From Poa pratensis (Eukaryota; Streptophyta; Magnoliopsida; Poales; Poaceae): a stretch of DNA of 64,000 bases. The stretch is from NCBI GenBank assembly GCA_947311845.1, contig CAMZMU010000071.1, positions 20,385,399-20,449,398 of the forward strand. Reading direction: 5' to 3'. This document shows positions 9,168 to 19,996 of this stretch, piece by piece. The notes under the pieces were generated by a model. That model was not told the DNA's origin and searched no databases. It saw nothing but the letters and a program-made list of their open reading frames with translations. The translations under genes were made by a program, and so were the position numbers. Position 1 is the stretch's first letter. The number at the start of each line of letters is the position of its first letter.

Positions 9168-12100
9168 ATGGCTTGCTCCGCCCACCTTCTCTCGCAGAGC
9201 CTGTACCAATCCCACCGCTCAAGCCCGGCCGCGTCCAGGCACCTCCGCTTCCAGGCCCGACCTACCGCGGCGGCTTGCCCCGGCGCCAGGTGCCGCCGGT
9301 CTCCTGGTGTAAGAGTCGCCGCGTCAGACGAGCAAGGGAGGAGGCAAGTGGAGGTAATTGCGTTGCCTGACCCTCTGTTATCTGCTCTGCTGACTGCTGG
9401 GGTTCAGACCAAGACCAGAATTGTCTGCTTTAATCGGGATACCTGTATGGGGGTAGCTGAATATATTCGAGCTCTGTGATGTATTACATTCCTGCCTGGG
9501 AATAGCTGCTATAAACTGTATCCATGTTTTGTTCTTCGAATCATGTAAATTTTATAGTCGTTCATGCAACTTAAGAAATCAACTGCAATCCTTCTTTCCC
9601 CTACAATTTTCGTATTATAACTTATGCCTTTATATCTTTGCAGCTTACATATGACGCACAAGCCAAGTTCAACCAGCTAGCCGACCAAATTGACCAGGAT
9701 GTTGGGATTACACGGCTCAACCTGTTCTCACCTTGCAAAGTATGTACCTGTTATGTTTGTCATAAACAACAAAATGTTTTTTTTTACACACTGAGCTCAG
9801 ACCTGTATAGCACTTTGCCTTGTAGATTAATGTGTTCTTGAGGATAACCGGGAAGAGACCAGATGGGTTCCACGACCTGGCTTCTCTGTTTCACGTGAGT
9901 TATTTCTTTTGCTTCTTTTAGTGCTTTCTAAATGTACGTTATGTGGAAATGGTGATTTTTTTCCAGTTTGTATCACATTCATCTTTACAATGGTGATAAA
10001 TGTGTATGGAAGATTGACAAATGAACTCTTTAGTGATGTTACTTTTTTATATAATCTTTAAGATGCGCTAATTTTATGAACTGTAAGACCTTTTCTGGGT
10101 TAACTATAGCCATTCTCTTAACTATTAGTCACTTCTCCTGGTGTGTCAGGTAACTATCTAAATTACCGGATCTGATGGCTCTGCCATATGTGTTATTCTG
10201 TCTGCAAATTAAACTATCGGATCTGATTTTTGTTGGAAGCTAAATCACTTAGCTCCCTTCTAATAAGGTTGTGCAACTGAAGCTACATTGCTTGTGTTCT
10301 TGTTGTCTTACAACGATGGATACATGTCCTATTTATAGGACTCACAAACCGACCTACTAGGAAATATCTAGACCTACCTTCTAGTGCCTTCTACTAGATT
10401 ACAACCCATGTGTATTCTAGAGACTACCACTAGGTACAACTCATGTGTACTCTAGAGACTTCTACTAGCTACTACCTTACTACATGGTAGATATTTCTAG
10501 AACGCACAGGATTATTCCAACAATCTCCCTCCTAATCCTGATGCGTTCACTTGTGAAACCTAGCAGCCATGGACTCGACCTGGCACACACGCCGGTCGCC
10601 ACCGTACGGATACAACCTGGCGCTCACATACGCCGGTCGCCATCGCCACGGACACAACCTGGCGCTCACATACGCCGGTCGCCACCGCCACAACCTGGCG
10701 CTCACATGCGCCGGTCGCCACCGCCACGGACACAACCTGGCGCTCACATGCGCCGGTCGCCACCGCCACGGACACAACCTGGCGCTCACATACGACGGTC
10801 GCCACCGCCACGGATACAACCTGGCGCTCACATACGCCGGTCGCCACCGCCACGGACACAACCTGGCGCTCACATACGCCGGTCGCCACCGCCACGGATA
10901 CAACCTGGCGCTCACATACGCCGGTCGCCACCGCCACGGACATAGTAAAGGCCGTCTCGTCGTGGTCGTGGCCGCCACCACGACTAGCACCAAGCTTGAC
11001 GTGGACTCCATCTTCCTTGGCGACAAACGCCAAGCTCCGGCGACACACGCCGCAGCTTCTCTTTTCGGCGCACTGACGCCTTTCTTCCACCCGAGCTCAA
11101 CCTCGTGGTGCTTCAACGGAGTTACAGGGGTTGGGGATATATAGCCGTGGCTCGAACATACGTCGCCACGGTCACGACCACGACGCGCACTCACGCGTCA
11201 ACGCACCCACTACGCCACGATTGGCACGCCCTCAGCTCACGCACATGCCGCGCACTGACGCAGGCAACGCGGCCGTCTCGAGCAGCTCAATCTGGTCCTC
11301 CCCCTAACTCGCTCGTCGCCACGCTCCACACGCCCCAGCTCGTGACCATGACCGCGCGCTGACGCGATCAACACGGCCGGTCCTGCGTGCCCAGGACGCG
11401 GTCTTCTTCCTCCTCGATCGTCCCGCGCACGTACGCGGTGATCCAGTCTTCTTCCTCGGCGACACACGTCGAGCTTCTTCCATGGCCGTCGCATGGCGCC
11501 GCTACGGCCTCCGTGGCCGCGCAGCACCTCCACGCCGCTGCCATGCAGCGCCACCGCGGCTCCTGCGCCACAACACAGGACCTCCGCGGCCTTCTCGCCG
11601 CGCCGCCGTGGCCGCTGCGCCACCACGCAGCGCCTCCGCAGCCTCCGTCCGCCGCGCACCACGGCCCCGAACCTTGCGGCTCTGATACCAATTGTTGGAA
11701 GCTAAATCACTTAGCTCCCTTCTAATAAGGTTGTGCAACTGAAGCTACATTGCTTGTGTTCTTGTTGTCTTACAACGATGGATACATGTCCTATTTATAG
11801 GACTCACAAACCGACCTACTAGGAAATATCTAGACCTACCTTCTAGTGCCTTCTACTAGATTACAACCCATGTGTATTTTAGAGACTACCACTAGGTACA
11901 ACTCATGTGTACTCTAGAGACTTCTACTAGCTACTACCTTACTACATGGTAGATATTTCTAGAACGCACAGGATTATTCCAACAATTTTTGCCTGATGCT
12001 ATAGTACCTCTTAATCTTTTTCCTATTCATGTGGTTATGGTGTGTTCTGCTCGATATAGTTATCTTTGTATCACTTTTAATAATTCTATATATGAACTAT

Positions 12101-14607
12101 CAGGTGGTTAGTTTGGGTGATACTATCAAATTCTCATTGTCGCCAAGTAGGAGCAAAGATCGGCTATCAACCAATGTAGCAGGTGTCCCAGTTGATGAAA
12201 ATAATTTGGTATGTTTGCTATAGATGTATTTTATATCTACAAAGAAATGCACTGTCAACATTTACACCTTAACGTAGTTTACCTTTTTTGTTTCATGAAT
12301 CTGCAGATCATCAAGGCTCTCGATCTTTATCGCAAGAAAACTGGAACAGACAAGCACTTTTGGGTAAGTCAACTGTGCATTGTTTTGAAATTTATCAGCG
12401 ACGAAGGTTTTTCTATTTCTGTTTTCATATAATTACTATATGTTGGATTTTATTTTTAGTGTTTTTCTTGCTGGAATGCAGATACATCTTGATAAGAAGG
12501 TCCCAACTGGTGCTGGTCTTGGAGGCGGAAGCAGTAATGCTGCAACTGCACTATGGGCTGCTAACCAGTTTAGTGGTGGCATTGCGTCAGAAAAAGATCT
12601 TCAAGAGTGGTCTAGTGAGATTGGATCAGATATCCCCTTTTTCTTTTCACGAGGAGCAGCATATTGTACTGGTAGAGGAGAGGTATGCCACGCACTTTTT
12701 GTTATATGTTCTTTCTTGAATCTTGGTAATATGAGTTAGGGTTTTAAATGTAGTCCTTACATCCCAGTGAATAGGCCCTACTCCATTAAAGGCACGGGTG
12801 ATCTTTCAAAACCTTTCCTGAAGTTGCTGCATATTGAGTGATGCTTTTCTGTGATACTATATTGGCATGAAACCCTTCGTTGTAAAACTGGTAGCATAAT
12901 TAGGGTCTTCCAGAAGTACTTCAGTACTTCTTCATGTTTGTTATATGTTAGAAAAGAACAATCTAGATTAAAATCCAAGCCACATCAATACTGACTGGAG
13001 CATAGCCTTCATTGAATTTATACACGTACATCTATCATATTCTAGACCAGAAAGAGTGAAGTATTTTACTTGAACTCTGTTGAACTTATTAACGATAGCT
13101 TAGGTTCAGCTGATATACTATTGCAGTTGGGTCATACTATGTTACTGTTTTCTATTTATAGAAGTTACCTTCTTTAACTGTGTTCAAGTAAATATTGGCT
13201 TCTGTAGAGGTGTTCCTTCCCGCTTCTAGAACTTTGTTATTCATTGCTATAAACTAGATACTGCCATGGACATGTTTACCTTGCTGCTGAAGTGGCTGTT
13301 CATAACGTACAATTTTCAACTTAAATGTATTTAGATCGTCCAAGATATTCCGGATCTCTTGCCAATAAATCTGCCAATGGTACTAGTAAAGCCCCCTGAA
13401 GCATGCTCAACCGCTGAAGTCTACAAGGTAATTAGGTATATAGCGTTCTTAATTTAAATTACATGCTTTTACTAACAAGCTCCATGTATTGCAGCGACTC
13501 CGGTTGGATCAGACTAGTCAAGCTGATCCTTTGACTTTGCTTGAGAAGATCAGAAAAAATGGTATATCACAAGATGTGTGTGTTAATGATCTAGGTATGC
13601 AGTGTGGTACTTATATTTTCTTATAGGCTATCACTGGATATCTTCAAAAGTTTATTCAGTATGCTGCAAAATAGTATTTAGTAAAAATGTTTCACGTTGC
13701 TTATTTTCATTTTCCAGAGTCTCCAGCTTTTGAGGTGTTGCGATCACTAAAGAAGTTGAAGAAACGATTTATTGCATCCAACCGTGGAGATTACAGTGCT
13801 GTTTTTATGTCAGGAAGGTAAGGAGGGCATGTTCTCTTGCCAAACTATGAAGATCTGGTTATTCCAAAGTAGCCATATCCTAAGCGCCAACCATCATATT
13901 GTCCTTTGCTCTTACCTTCAATTTATATTTGACTTCCCTCAAAACATTATTTTGCATTGGTGTATTGGAGGATTCTTTTGGAGAGCTCCAGTTATAAATT
14001 TTAGCTGTGTGGTTAGCATTGATGTAGAAGCTACCAAAGCGCTATCACTAGTCTATCTGTCATATTTCAGTAGCAAAAATCATATTTAAGCCGTGAAAAT
14101 CCATATTACATATATGATATACCAATCAGAGAAAATGCACTTGGACACTCATATGTGCATTCTGAATTTGGCACCGCATTTAGTAGCCACATTTAATCGG
14201 GATACCATTGTGCATATTTCATGCAGTGGGAGCACTATTGTTGGAATTGGTTCCCCAGATCCGCCTGCGTTTGTGTACGACGATGATGACTATAAGGATG
14301 TTTTTGTGTCAGGTATGCTGCCTGTTGCATTTCACAAAAAATATGTTTATAATCTGTGCACAGTCAAAAGGCTTAACTGGATTGCTGAACACATGACAAA
14401 ACTGGACTGCTGATGTCTGAATAGACAAAGGAGTATTTGAAAATCTGGAACCTATGTTGTAGTCATTTTGAATTCTCCGTTTCTTTATGTGCAGAGGCTT
14501 GCTTCCTCACTCGTGAGGAGAACGAGTGGTACAAGGAACCAATCTCATCGAATGCCGCGTTTAGCAAAGAAGACTTGCTGTCAGAGGTAGCACCAGTTAC
14601 TGACTGA
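9168..14607 (+). CDS. CMK: 4-diphosphocytidyl-2-C-methyl-D-erythritol kinase, chloroplastic (11 exons, complete)
   Basis: CMK (IspE) phosphorylates CDP-methylerythritol in the plastid MEP pathway to isoprenoids. Exons are 9168-9353, 9644-9739, 9826-9894, 12104-12208, 12307-12363, 12482-12682, 13335-13427, 13495-13594, 13718-13817, 14227-14312 and 14495-14607. All introns are GT/AG, phases agree, and the sum is 1206 nt, giving 401 aa with no stop. The first ~60 residues are Ser/Ala/Arg-rich, as expected of a plastid transit peptide. Residues 90-115 carry FSPCKINVFLRITGKRPDGF, the substrate-binding start of IspE. Residues 179-195 carry the GHMP-kinase glycine-rich ATP loop PTGAGLGGGSSNAATAL. 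Exons 9-10 encode the second conserved motif, MSGSGSTIVGIG. The start ATG has a good context (gcagccATGG). Intron 3 (9895-12103) is enlarged by an LTR element lying antisense to the gene. Confidence 0.95.
10231..10522 (-). repeat. LTR of the non-autonomous element (3' LTR in element sense)
   Basis: It is 292 bp and identical to the copy at 11693-11984 except for one base. It contains repeated short motifs of the type ctctagagact and cttctactag. Confidence 0.93.
10523..10533 (-). other. Polypurine tract of the element
   Basis: The minus strand reads AGGAGGGAGAT immediately before the LTR. This is the expected position of the plus-strand primer. Confidence 0.75.
10569..10940. repeat. 42-bp tandem repeat array inside the element (about 9 units)
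   Basis: The unit is about 42 bp, built around acctggcgctcacatacgcc followed by ggtcgccaccgccacgg. Nine units are seen. The first is diverged and one junction lacks six bases, which keeps the reading frame. Since 42 is a multiple of three, several frames on both strands are open and encode a 14-residue repeat. On the element-sense (minus) strand one such frame reads PWRWRPAYVSARLC repeatedly. Units differ by single changes (tac/tgc, cgcc/cgac, gga/gata), so the array has evolved by slippage or unequal exchange. Confidence 0.93.
10941..11678 (-). other. GC-rich internal region of the non-autonomous element
   Basis: This is unusually GC-rich compared with the surrounding intron and codes for no retroelement protein. 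A minus-strand frame from 11194 enters the repeat array and gives a 215-residue ORF rich in Arg, Trp and Ala. It has no recognisable domain, so coding potential is doubtful. Confidence 0.5.
11679..11690 (-). other. Primer binding site (initiator Met tRNA type)
   Basis: The minus strand reads TGGTATCAGAGC two bases inside the 5' LTR. It fixes the element's orientation as minus. Confidence 0.88.
11693..11984 (-). repeat. LTR of the non-autonomous element (5' LTR in element sense)
   Basis: It is 292 bp, starts TGTTGG and ends CCAACA, and is followed by the atttt target duplication. CMK intron sequence resumes at 11990. Confidence 0.93.
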
Positions 14608-15065
14608 CGAGTGAGGTTCTGTAGTGTATTTGTTCTCAGTTTTGTGGTTACGGTAAAAATGTGTTCATTTGGTCTGATCAATATTCAGAATGGCATGAGA
14701 ACAGTTACACCATCAGACTTTGGTAGGAAAAATTGATACCAGAAAGGGACATCGTATTGAATTAAGCAACCTTTTCAGTATATGTATCTCCATCATATGC
14801 TGCCGTAACCAGTTACAGATGTCTCCAGATAACTTAGCAAAAAAGGGTTCGTCAGCTTCAGACGAGGTTTCTTCAGTAAATACTGTATATGCATCTGCAT
14901 TGAACCCCACCCCCCCCCCCCCCCCGCGCGGAGAGAAAAAAACATTTTCATACATTCTCTGACAACTGCAACTAGCACATGATCACAGAAGAGAACAACA
15001 GCAGAATTGACGCCTTGAAACTTGAAAGCTGAGTCGCAGACGAGAAACAGCAAATCTAGGAGTCG
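14608..15065. other. CMK 3' flank with a poly-C run
   Basis: The CMK 3'UTR is expected in the first few hundred bases. A run of 15 Cs (14911-14925) preceded by ccccac is a likely polymorphic or error-prone site. The right part is the 3' flank of the interrupted minus-strand gene whose stop codon is at 15066-15068. Confidence 0.5.
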
Positions 15066-15200
15066 TCATTCCGATTCATTTGATCTTTCCGGTTCCCCCT
15101 GATCGACCTCCGTCGCCACTAACTGTGAGTTCCCAACTTTGCGATCCTCAACGCCACGGGGCGACGCCGGATTCTTGTCCTCCTCCTCCTCCTCCTCCGC

Positions 15201-15452
15201 TGTAACACCACCACTCGGATGGATCTGGAGAATTTGGGGAAGAAAAGAGGAAGACAGGGAAACAGAGAAGGAGACGGGGAAATTCAGATTTCATTCCTCC
15301 TTCTTTGATACAGAGCAGTAACCCACACTTTAACCCTTCAGCGCACAGGCTGGCACACGCACACGTCAACACCCAGACACTAACACCTATGCCCCACCTG
15401 TCAGCCTTCCTCGTTGCCTGTAGTTGGCACGGCAGTGGTGTCGGCCGTGACA
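15201..15452 (-). repeat. Gypsy LTR (3' in element sense)
   Basis: It is 252 bp and bounded by TGTAAC...GTGACA on the plus strand. A GGGGCGGC-type purine-rich tract precedes it in element sense. Confidence 0.92.
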
Positions 15453-16843
15453 GTAGCCGCCCCTGAAGATGATGCTTGTCCCCAAGCATACCAAGTCGGA
15501 AAACGCTGTCGCATGACCTCATAGTCTTCCCAGGTAGCAGCGGATACAGGCATCCCTGACCAGGCGACCTTGAGCTGCACACCAGCAGCTCCTCCCTTGT
15601 GCACAAGGCGACGCTCCAGAATTTCAGAGGGTTGCACCATCAAGTCAAAGTTGGCCGGCGCAGGTGCCTCCTCAACAAACTCAGGAGTGTAATCAGCAGT
15701 GTAAGGCTTCAGTTGAGAAATATGGAACACAGGGTGTACCTGACAACCAGCTGGTAATTGAAGTTCATATGCTACCTGACCGACACGGCGCCGAACAAGG
15801 TAAGGTCCATAAAACTTATGAGCAAGCTTAGGAAATGGTCGGTTGACCACTGAATTCTGCACATAAGGCTGGAGGCGAAGCCACACCTTCTCACCAACAG
15901 CAAACTGTCTTTCAGTGCGGTGCAGATCTGCATAATGCTTCATGCGAGCCTGTGCCTTTTCCAGATTTCGACGCAAGACCACTAGATGTTGTGCACGTTC
16001 AGCAAGACGTTGTTGTGCATCAGTAACAGGTGTGGCAGTAGAAACTGGAATCAAAGCCTCATTGGGTGCATAACCATAAAGAGCCTGAAAAGGAGAGCAA
16101 CCCAAGGAAGAGTGGTGTGAGGTGTTATACCAGTACTCCGCCAAGGAAAGCCACGCTGCCCATTTCTTGGGGCGATCATGGACGGAACACCGCAGATACA
16201 TTTCCAAACTTTGATTCACACGCTCAGTTTGGCCGTCTGATTGTGGATGGTATGCAGTGGACATGTTCAACTGAGTGTGCATGGCCTTGAATAAATCTTG
16301 CCAAAAATTGCTGGTAAACACTTTGTCGCGATCAGACACAATGGAAAGGGGTGGCCCATGCAACTTGACCACTGTATCCAGAAACTTTGTTGCAACAGTT
16401 TGAGCAGTAAATGGATGTTTCAGAGGAACAAAATGAGAATACTTAGTAAAACGATCCACAATGACCAAAATGCAGTTGAAAGAGTCCGAGCAAGGCAGTC
16501 CTTCAATGAAATCGAGCGAAATATCCTGCCAAGGCCCTTTTGGAATGGGTAGAGGCTGCAGTTTACCTGCAGGTGGCAGCAGTTCATGTTTAGCACGCTG
16601 GCAGGTTTCACACTGTTTTACCAAGTTCTCAACATCTCCTTTGAGGCCAGGCCAGTAAAAGGAGCGTTTCACACGCTGATAAGTTGCATGAATTCCAGAG
16701 TGGCCGCCGACCGCGCTAGCATGGAGCGCATGAATCAATTTTGTGCGCAGGCCTGCACTAGCCCCCACCCAGACTTGACCATTACGCTTGATTAAGCCCC
16801 CTTCAAGACTGAGACCACGAACCGGATCGGGAGTGATGGCCAA
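15401..16843 (-). CDS. Gypsy integrase and chromodomain (3' part of pol)
   Basis: The 480-codon frame continues the gag-pol frame beyond a single TGA. It starts with the integrase zinc finger (H-x-H: HASAVGGHSGIHATYQRVKR; C-x2-C: CETCQRAK). The catalytic core follows, with DFIEGLP, VSDRDKVFTSNFWQ and HPQSDGQTERVNQSLE supplying the D, D and E residues. The C-terminal region has GPYLVRRRVGQVAYELQLP and HPVFHISQLKPY, then a chromodomain-like stretch beginning PSEILERRLVHKGG and including VAWSGMPVSAATWEDYEVM. Such chromodomains target integration to chromatin marks. The stop lies inside the 3' LTR. Confidence 0.92.
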   Translation of the reverse strand: MAITPDPVRGLSLEGGLIKRNGQVWVGASAGLRTKLIHALHASAVGGHSGIHATYQRVKRSFYWPGLKGDVENLVKQCETCQRAKHELLPPAGKLQPLPIPKGPWQDISLDFIEGLPCSDSFNCILVIVDRFTKYSHFVPLKHPFTAQTVATKFLDTVVKLHGPPLSIVSDRDKVFTSNFWQDLFKAMHTQLNMSTAYHPQSDGQTERVNQSLEMYLRCSVHDRPKKWAAWLSLAEYWYNTSHHSSLGCSPFQALYGYAPNEALIPVSTATPVTDAQQRLAERAQHLVVLRRNLEKAQARMKHYADLHRTERQFAVGEKVWLRLQPYVQNSVVNRPFPKLAHKFYGPYLVRRRVGQVAYELQLPAGCQVHPVFHISQLKPYTADYTPEFVEEAPAPANFDLMVQPSEILERRLVHKGGAAGVQLKVAWSGMPVSAATWEDYEVMRQRFPTWYAWGQASSSGAATVTADTTAVPTTGNEEG

Positions 16844-16849
16844 TTCAGC

Positions 16850-19800
16850 TCACAATGTAGTAGTGTCTGTATCCATATCGTATGAATGGATGACCTCCTG
16901 AATCCAGTGTGGAGCACAATCAGACAATGCACAGAGGGCAAACAAAGGGCCAGTTCTGGACAGTGCGTCTGCAGCAGAGTTTTCTGTTCCTTTCTTATAC
17001 TGAAATTGAAACTGCAGTCCGACAAGCTTGGTCATGGCACGACGCTGAAGATCAGTGTGCAGTTGCTGATCCTCTAAGTGACACAAGCTGCGGTGATCGG
17101 TTTTAATCACAAAAGGTCCTCGCTGCAGATAAGAGCGCCATTTATCCACAGCTAACATGACTGCCAAAAACTCCTTTTCGTAAATTGATAATTTCTTGTT
17201 AACTTCGCCCAAGGCCTTGCTCATGTAAGCCACAGGGTGCCCACACTGCATTAGCACTGCACCAACTCCGTGATCGCATGCATCTGTTTCTACCTCAAAT
17301 GGCACAGAAAAATCAGGCAACACCAAGACCGGTGTGGTGGTCATCGCCTTTTTGAGCTGGTCGAATGCCTCAGTTGCAGCATCAGTCCAAATGAAGGACT
17401 TTTTCTTCAGTAAATTTGTTAAAGGACGAGCAAGGATACCATAATTCTTCACGAACTTGCGATAGTATCCAGTAAGCCCAAGAAAGCCTCTCAATTCCGT
17501 GATTGTAGAGGGACGAGGCCACTGAAGCATAGCCTCTGTCTTGGCAGGGTCTGTATCAACACCGTGCACTGAAATAATATGACCCAGGTACTCCATGGAC
17601 TTTTGCGCAAATGAGCATTTTGAGCGCTTGACAAACAGGTGATGCTGAGCCAGAGTCTCAAAGACTATAGTCAAGTGTTGCACATGATCTTGCTGGGTGC
17701 GGCTATAGACCAAGATGTCATCGACAAAAACCAGAACAAACTTACGAATGTGGGGAGCAAATATAGAATTCATCAAGCACTGGAAGGTTGCAGGAGCATT
17801 CGTCAAGCCAAAGGGCATAACCCTGAAGTGAAAGTGCCCATGGTGAGTTTTGAATGTTGTCTTAGTCTCGTCATCTGGGCACATTCGAATTTGATGATAC
17901 CCTGCTCGCAGGTCTAGTTTAGAGAAATACCGAGTGCCAGCAAGTTCATCCAAAAGCTCATCAATAACTGGCAATGGGAACTTGTTTTTGACCGTGAGGG
18001 AGTTTAGACGCCTATAGTCAACACAAAAACGCCAGCTGCCGTCTTTCTTCTTCACTAACAACACTGGTGATGCAAATGGACTGGCACTGGGAACAATTGT
18101 ACCTGCCTTGATCATCGCAGCAACCTGACGCTCGATTTCATCTTTCTGCAAAGGTGTATAACGGTATGGCCTTAAGTTGAAAGGATGCGCGTCAGCTGTC
18201 AAAGGAATGGTGTGGTCATAAGTTCGATGAGGAGGAAGTTCAGTAGGTTCCCCAAACACACCATCATACTGTTGCAACACCGTGGATATTTCAGGGGGAA
18301 CAGAAGAGTCAGTCACAGACCGCGTAGCAGTAACAAGTGCAGAGGCCCAAATATCATTCCCAGAAAACCACTTGGACACTTGCTCTGCAGAAACTTCAGT
18401 CGCATTGCACGTATCATTGTCTTGCACTCCTTGCAATTGTACTGTCTCCCCATTATGCTGGATGGTCATAGTTTGGGCCTTCCAATTGCACACAGTATCA
18501 CCAAATGGAGCCAACCAGTCAACCCCCAACACTGCATCATAGCCCCCTAAATCTACAACACGGAGATCAGCTGCAAAAGTGTGATTCTGGACCAGCCACT
18601 GAAAATTGGGCACCATTTTGTCACAAGGTAACATGCCACCTCCAGCCACACACACCTGAATTGGAGGGATACTGATTGTGGGACACCCCAGGCGATGAGC
18701 CATGGCAGTGCTGATGAAGCTGTGGGTGGAGCCACTGTCAACTAACATAAGCAACACTTGATTTGTACTCAGCGCACGCAGACAAATCATATTGGCAGCT
18801 CTGTCACCATTCATAGCATTAAGAGAAATGGTGCAGTCAGGGAGCTGCTCCTTGTCCTCAGCCAGGAGTTCATTTAGAGTCTCATCAGAGAGGATGTTGC
18901 CCCCATCGTTGCCCACTATAGCATGAATCTGTGGTGTACCTGGAGCAGCAGGAGGACGAGGTGCACAGACATGGCCTGGTGTATACTTATCACCACATCC
19001 ATAACATAAGCCATTCGCTCGGCGGTGCTCTTTCAGTTGCCGAGCGCGCCAAAGATCACCAGCATTGTGTATAACAGGTGGTGGTTGTCCATCCCGACGA
19101 AGAACTGGAGCTGGTAGGCGCAGAGGTGCAACCGCTCGTGGCACAGGACGTCGCCCACGCTCCAAAATACCTTCCTGCTTGCGTGCCAGAGACGCAGCTT
19201 GAGCAATTGTGGCTGGGCCATGGAGTTCAACACCGGCACGGATATCATCACGAAGACCATGCAAGAACTGTAACACTAGTGACTTCTCGCTTGCAAATGG
19301 GTCATGAACACGCAGCTGATATTTCAATTCACTGAAGGAACTCCAGTAATCGTTGACTGAACCAGTCTGCCTGATCTGAAGAAGTGCATACAACACACGC
19401 TCATGTTCATCTGTATTGAACTCGACGAGAATTGCATCGACAAATTGTGCCCAATTACCCAATGCATGCTCCGTCTTGTAGGCTTGCAGCCAGAGTGCAG
19501 CTTTGCCAACCATGTTGATGGTAGCCGCCGTCACCCACAGAGATTCCGCTACAGAGTACAGACGGAAGAAGGCCAAACACTGATCGATCCATACCTTCGG
19601 TTTAGCCCCATCGAACTTGGGAAAGTCCATCTTCGGCACCCATCCGCGACGCTCTGCAGCACCAGCATTTTCCGCTGCTTGCTCCTGCTGCGGATCCAGC
19701 AAGGTCGCCAGCGCCAACCGAGGAAGTGCAGAAGGAGGAGGACGTGGCAGCAATCCTTCGCCCTTGCCGCTGTGCTCGGTAGAAGAGGCCGGCGCGGTGT

Positions 19801-19996
19801 GGAAGGCGCCGCGATTCTCCGCCGCGTCCGCCCACACGTTGAGCATGGAAATTTCGAGCAACTCCGCCTTCTGCCGCATGAGCTCGATCTTATCCTCTTG
19901 GGCCTTGAGGGAGTCACGCACGTCGCGAAAGGAGTCCTTGATCTCGCCGTTCATGGCGTCGAGGCGGTCGGTGAGCTTGGCGATAAGGTCCTCCAT
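16850..19996 (-). CDS. Gypsy gag, protease, reverse transcriptase and RNase H
   Basis: The open frame begins further upstream (20197), but that part is LTR and primer-site sequence, so the likely start is the Met at 19996 (MEDLIAKLTDRLDAMNGEIK). A coiled-coil gag N-terminus is followed by the gag core (FPKFDGAKPKVWIDQCLAFF), a CCHC knuckle (CYGCGDKYTPGHVC), protease (LVDSGSTHSFIS), RT (KKDGSWRFCVDYRRLN, VFVDDILVYS) and RNase H (ETDACDHGVGAVLMQ). The frame closes with a TGA at 16850-16852 in the RNase H-integrase connector, and the integrase follows in the same frame. This single stop is the only coding lesion I see. Description only; no repaired protein is given. Confidence 0.92.
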   Translation of the reverse strand: MEDLIAKLTDRLDAMNGEIKDSFRDVRDSLKAQEDKIELMRQKAELLEISMLNVWADAAENRGAFHTAPASSTEHSGKGEGLLPRPPPSALPRLALATLLDPQQEQAAENAGAAERRGWVPKMDFPKFDGAKPKVWIDQCLAFFRLYSVAESLWVTAATINMVGKAALWLQAYKTEHALGNWAQFVDAILVEFNTDEHERVLYALLQIRQTGSVNDYWSSFSELKYQLRVHDPFASEKSLVLQFLHGLRDDIRAGVELHGPATIAQAASLARKQEGILERGRRPVPRAVAPLRLPAPVLRRDGQPPPVIHNAGDLWRARQLKEHRRANGLCYGCGDKYTPGHVCAPRPPAAPGTPQIHAIVGNDGGNILSDETLNELLAEDKEQLPDCTISLNAMNGDRAANMICLRALSTNQVLLMLVDSGSTHSFISTAMAHRLGCPTISIPPIQVCVAGGGMLPCDKMVPNFQWLVQNHTFAADLRVVDLGGYDAVLGVDWLAPFGDTVCNWKAQTMTIQHNGETVQLQGVQDNDTCNATEVSAEQVSKWFSGNDIWASALVTATRSVTDSSVPPEISTVLQQYDGVFGEPTELPPHRTYDHTIPLTADAHPFNLRPYRYTPLQKDEIERQVAAMIKAGTIVPSASPFASPVLLVKKKDGSWRFCVDYRRLNSLTVKNKFPLPVIDELLDELAGTRYFSKLDLRAGYHQIRMCPDDETKTTFKTHHGHFHFRVMPFGLTNAPATFQCLMNSIFAPHIRKFVLVFVDDILVYSRTQQDHVQHLTIVFETLAQHHLFVKRSKCSFAQKSMEYLGHIISVHGVDTDPAKTEAMLQWPRPSTITELRGFLGLTGYYRKFVKNYGILARPLTNLLKKKSFIWTDAATEAFDQLKKAMTTTPVLVLPDFSVPFEVETDACDHGVGAVLMQCGHPVAYMSKALGEVNKKLSIYEKEFLAVMLAVDKWRSYLQRGPFVIKTDHRSLCHLEDQQLHTDLQRRAMTKLVGLQFQFQYKKGTENSAADALSRTGPLFALCALSDCAPHWIQEVIHSYDMDTDTTTL

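Larger units (their letters stand above)
10231..11984 (-). mobile_element. Young non-autonomous LTR retrotransposon in CMK intron 3
   Basis: Two 292-bp LTRs (10231-10522 and 11693-11984) flank 1170 bp of internal DNA. The termini are TGTTGG...CCAACA and the target duplication is a perfect atttt (10226-10230 and 11985-11989). On the minus strand the LTR is followed, two bases on, by TGGTATCAGAGC, the usual initiator-Met tRNA primer site. A purine tract AGGAGGGAGAT precedes the other LTR. The internal part encodes none of gag, protease, RT or integrase, so it must move in trans. I counted a single mismatch between the LTRs (c/t in the gtgtatt-tagag phrase), which indicates a recent insertion. 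Confidence 0.93.

Noticed and set aside
10569..10940. Regular repeat array resembling a CRISPR
   Set aside because: Units are contiguous without unique spacers, lie in an LTR element inside a plant intron, and encode a periodic peptide.
11237..11738. Several overlapping ORFs on both strands right of the 42-bp array
   Set aside because: They are simultaneous open frames in GC-rich DNA of the non-autonomous element with no motif.
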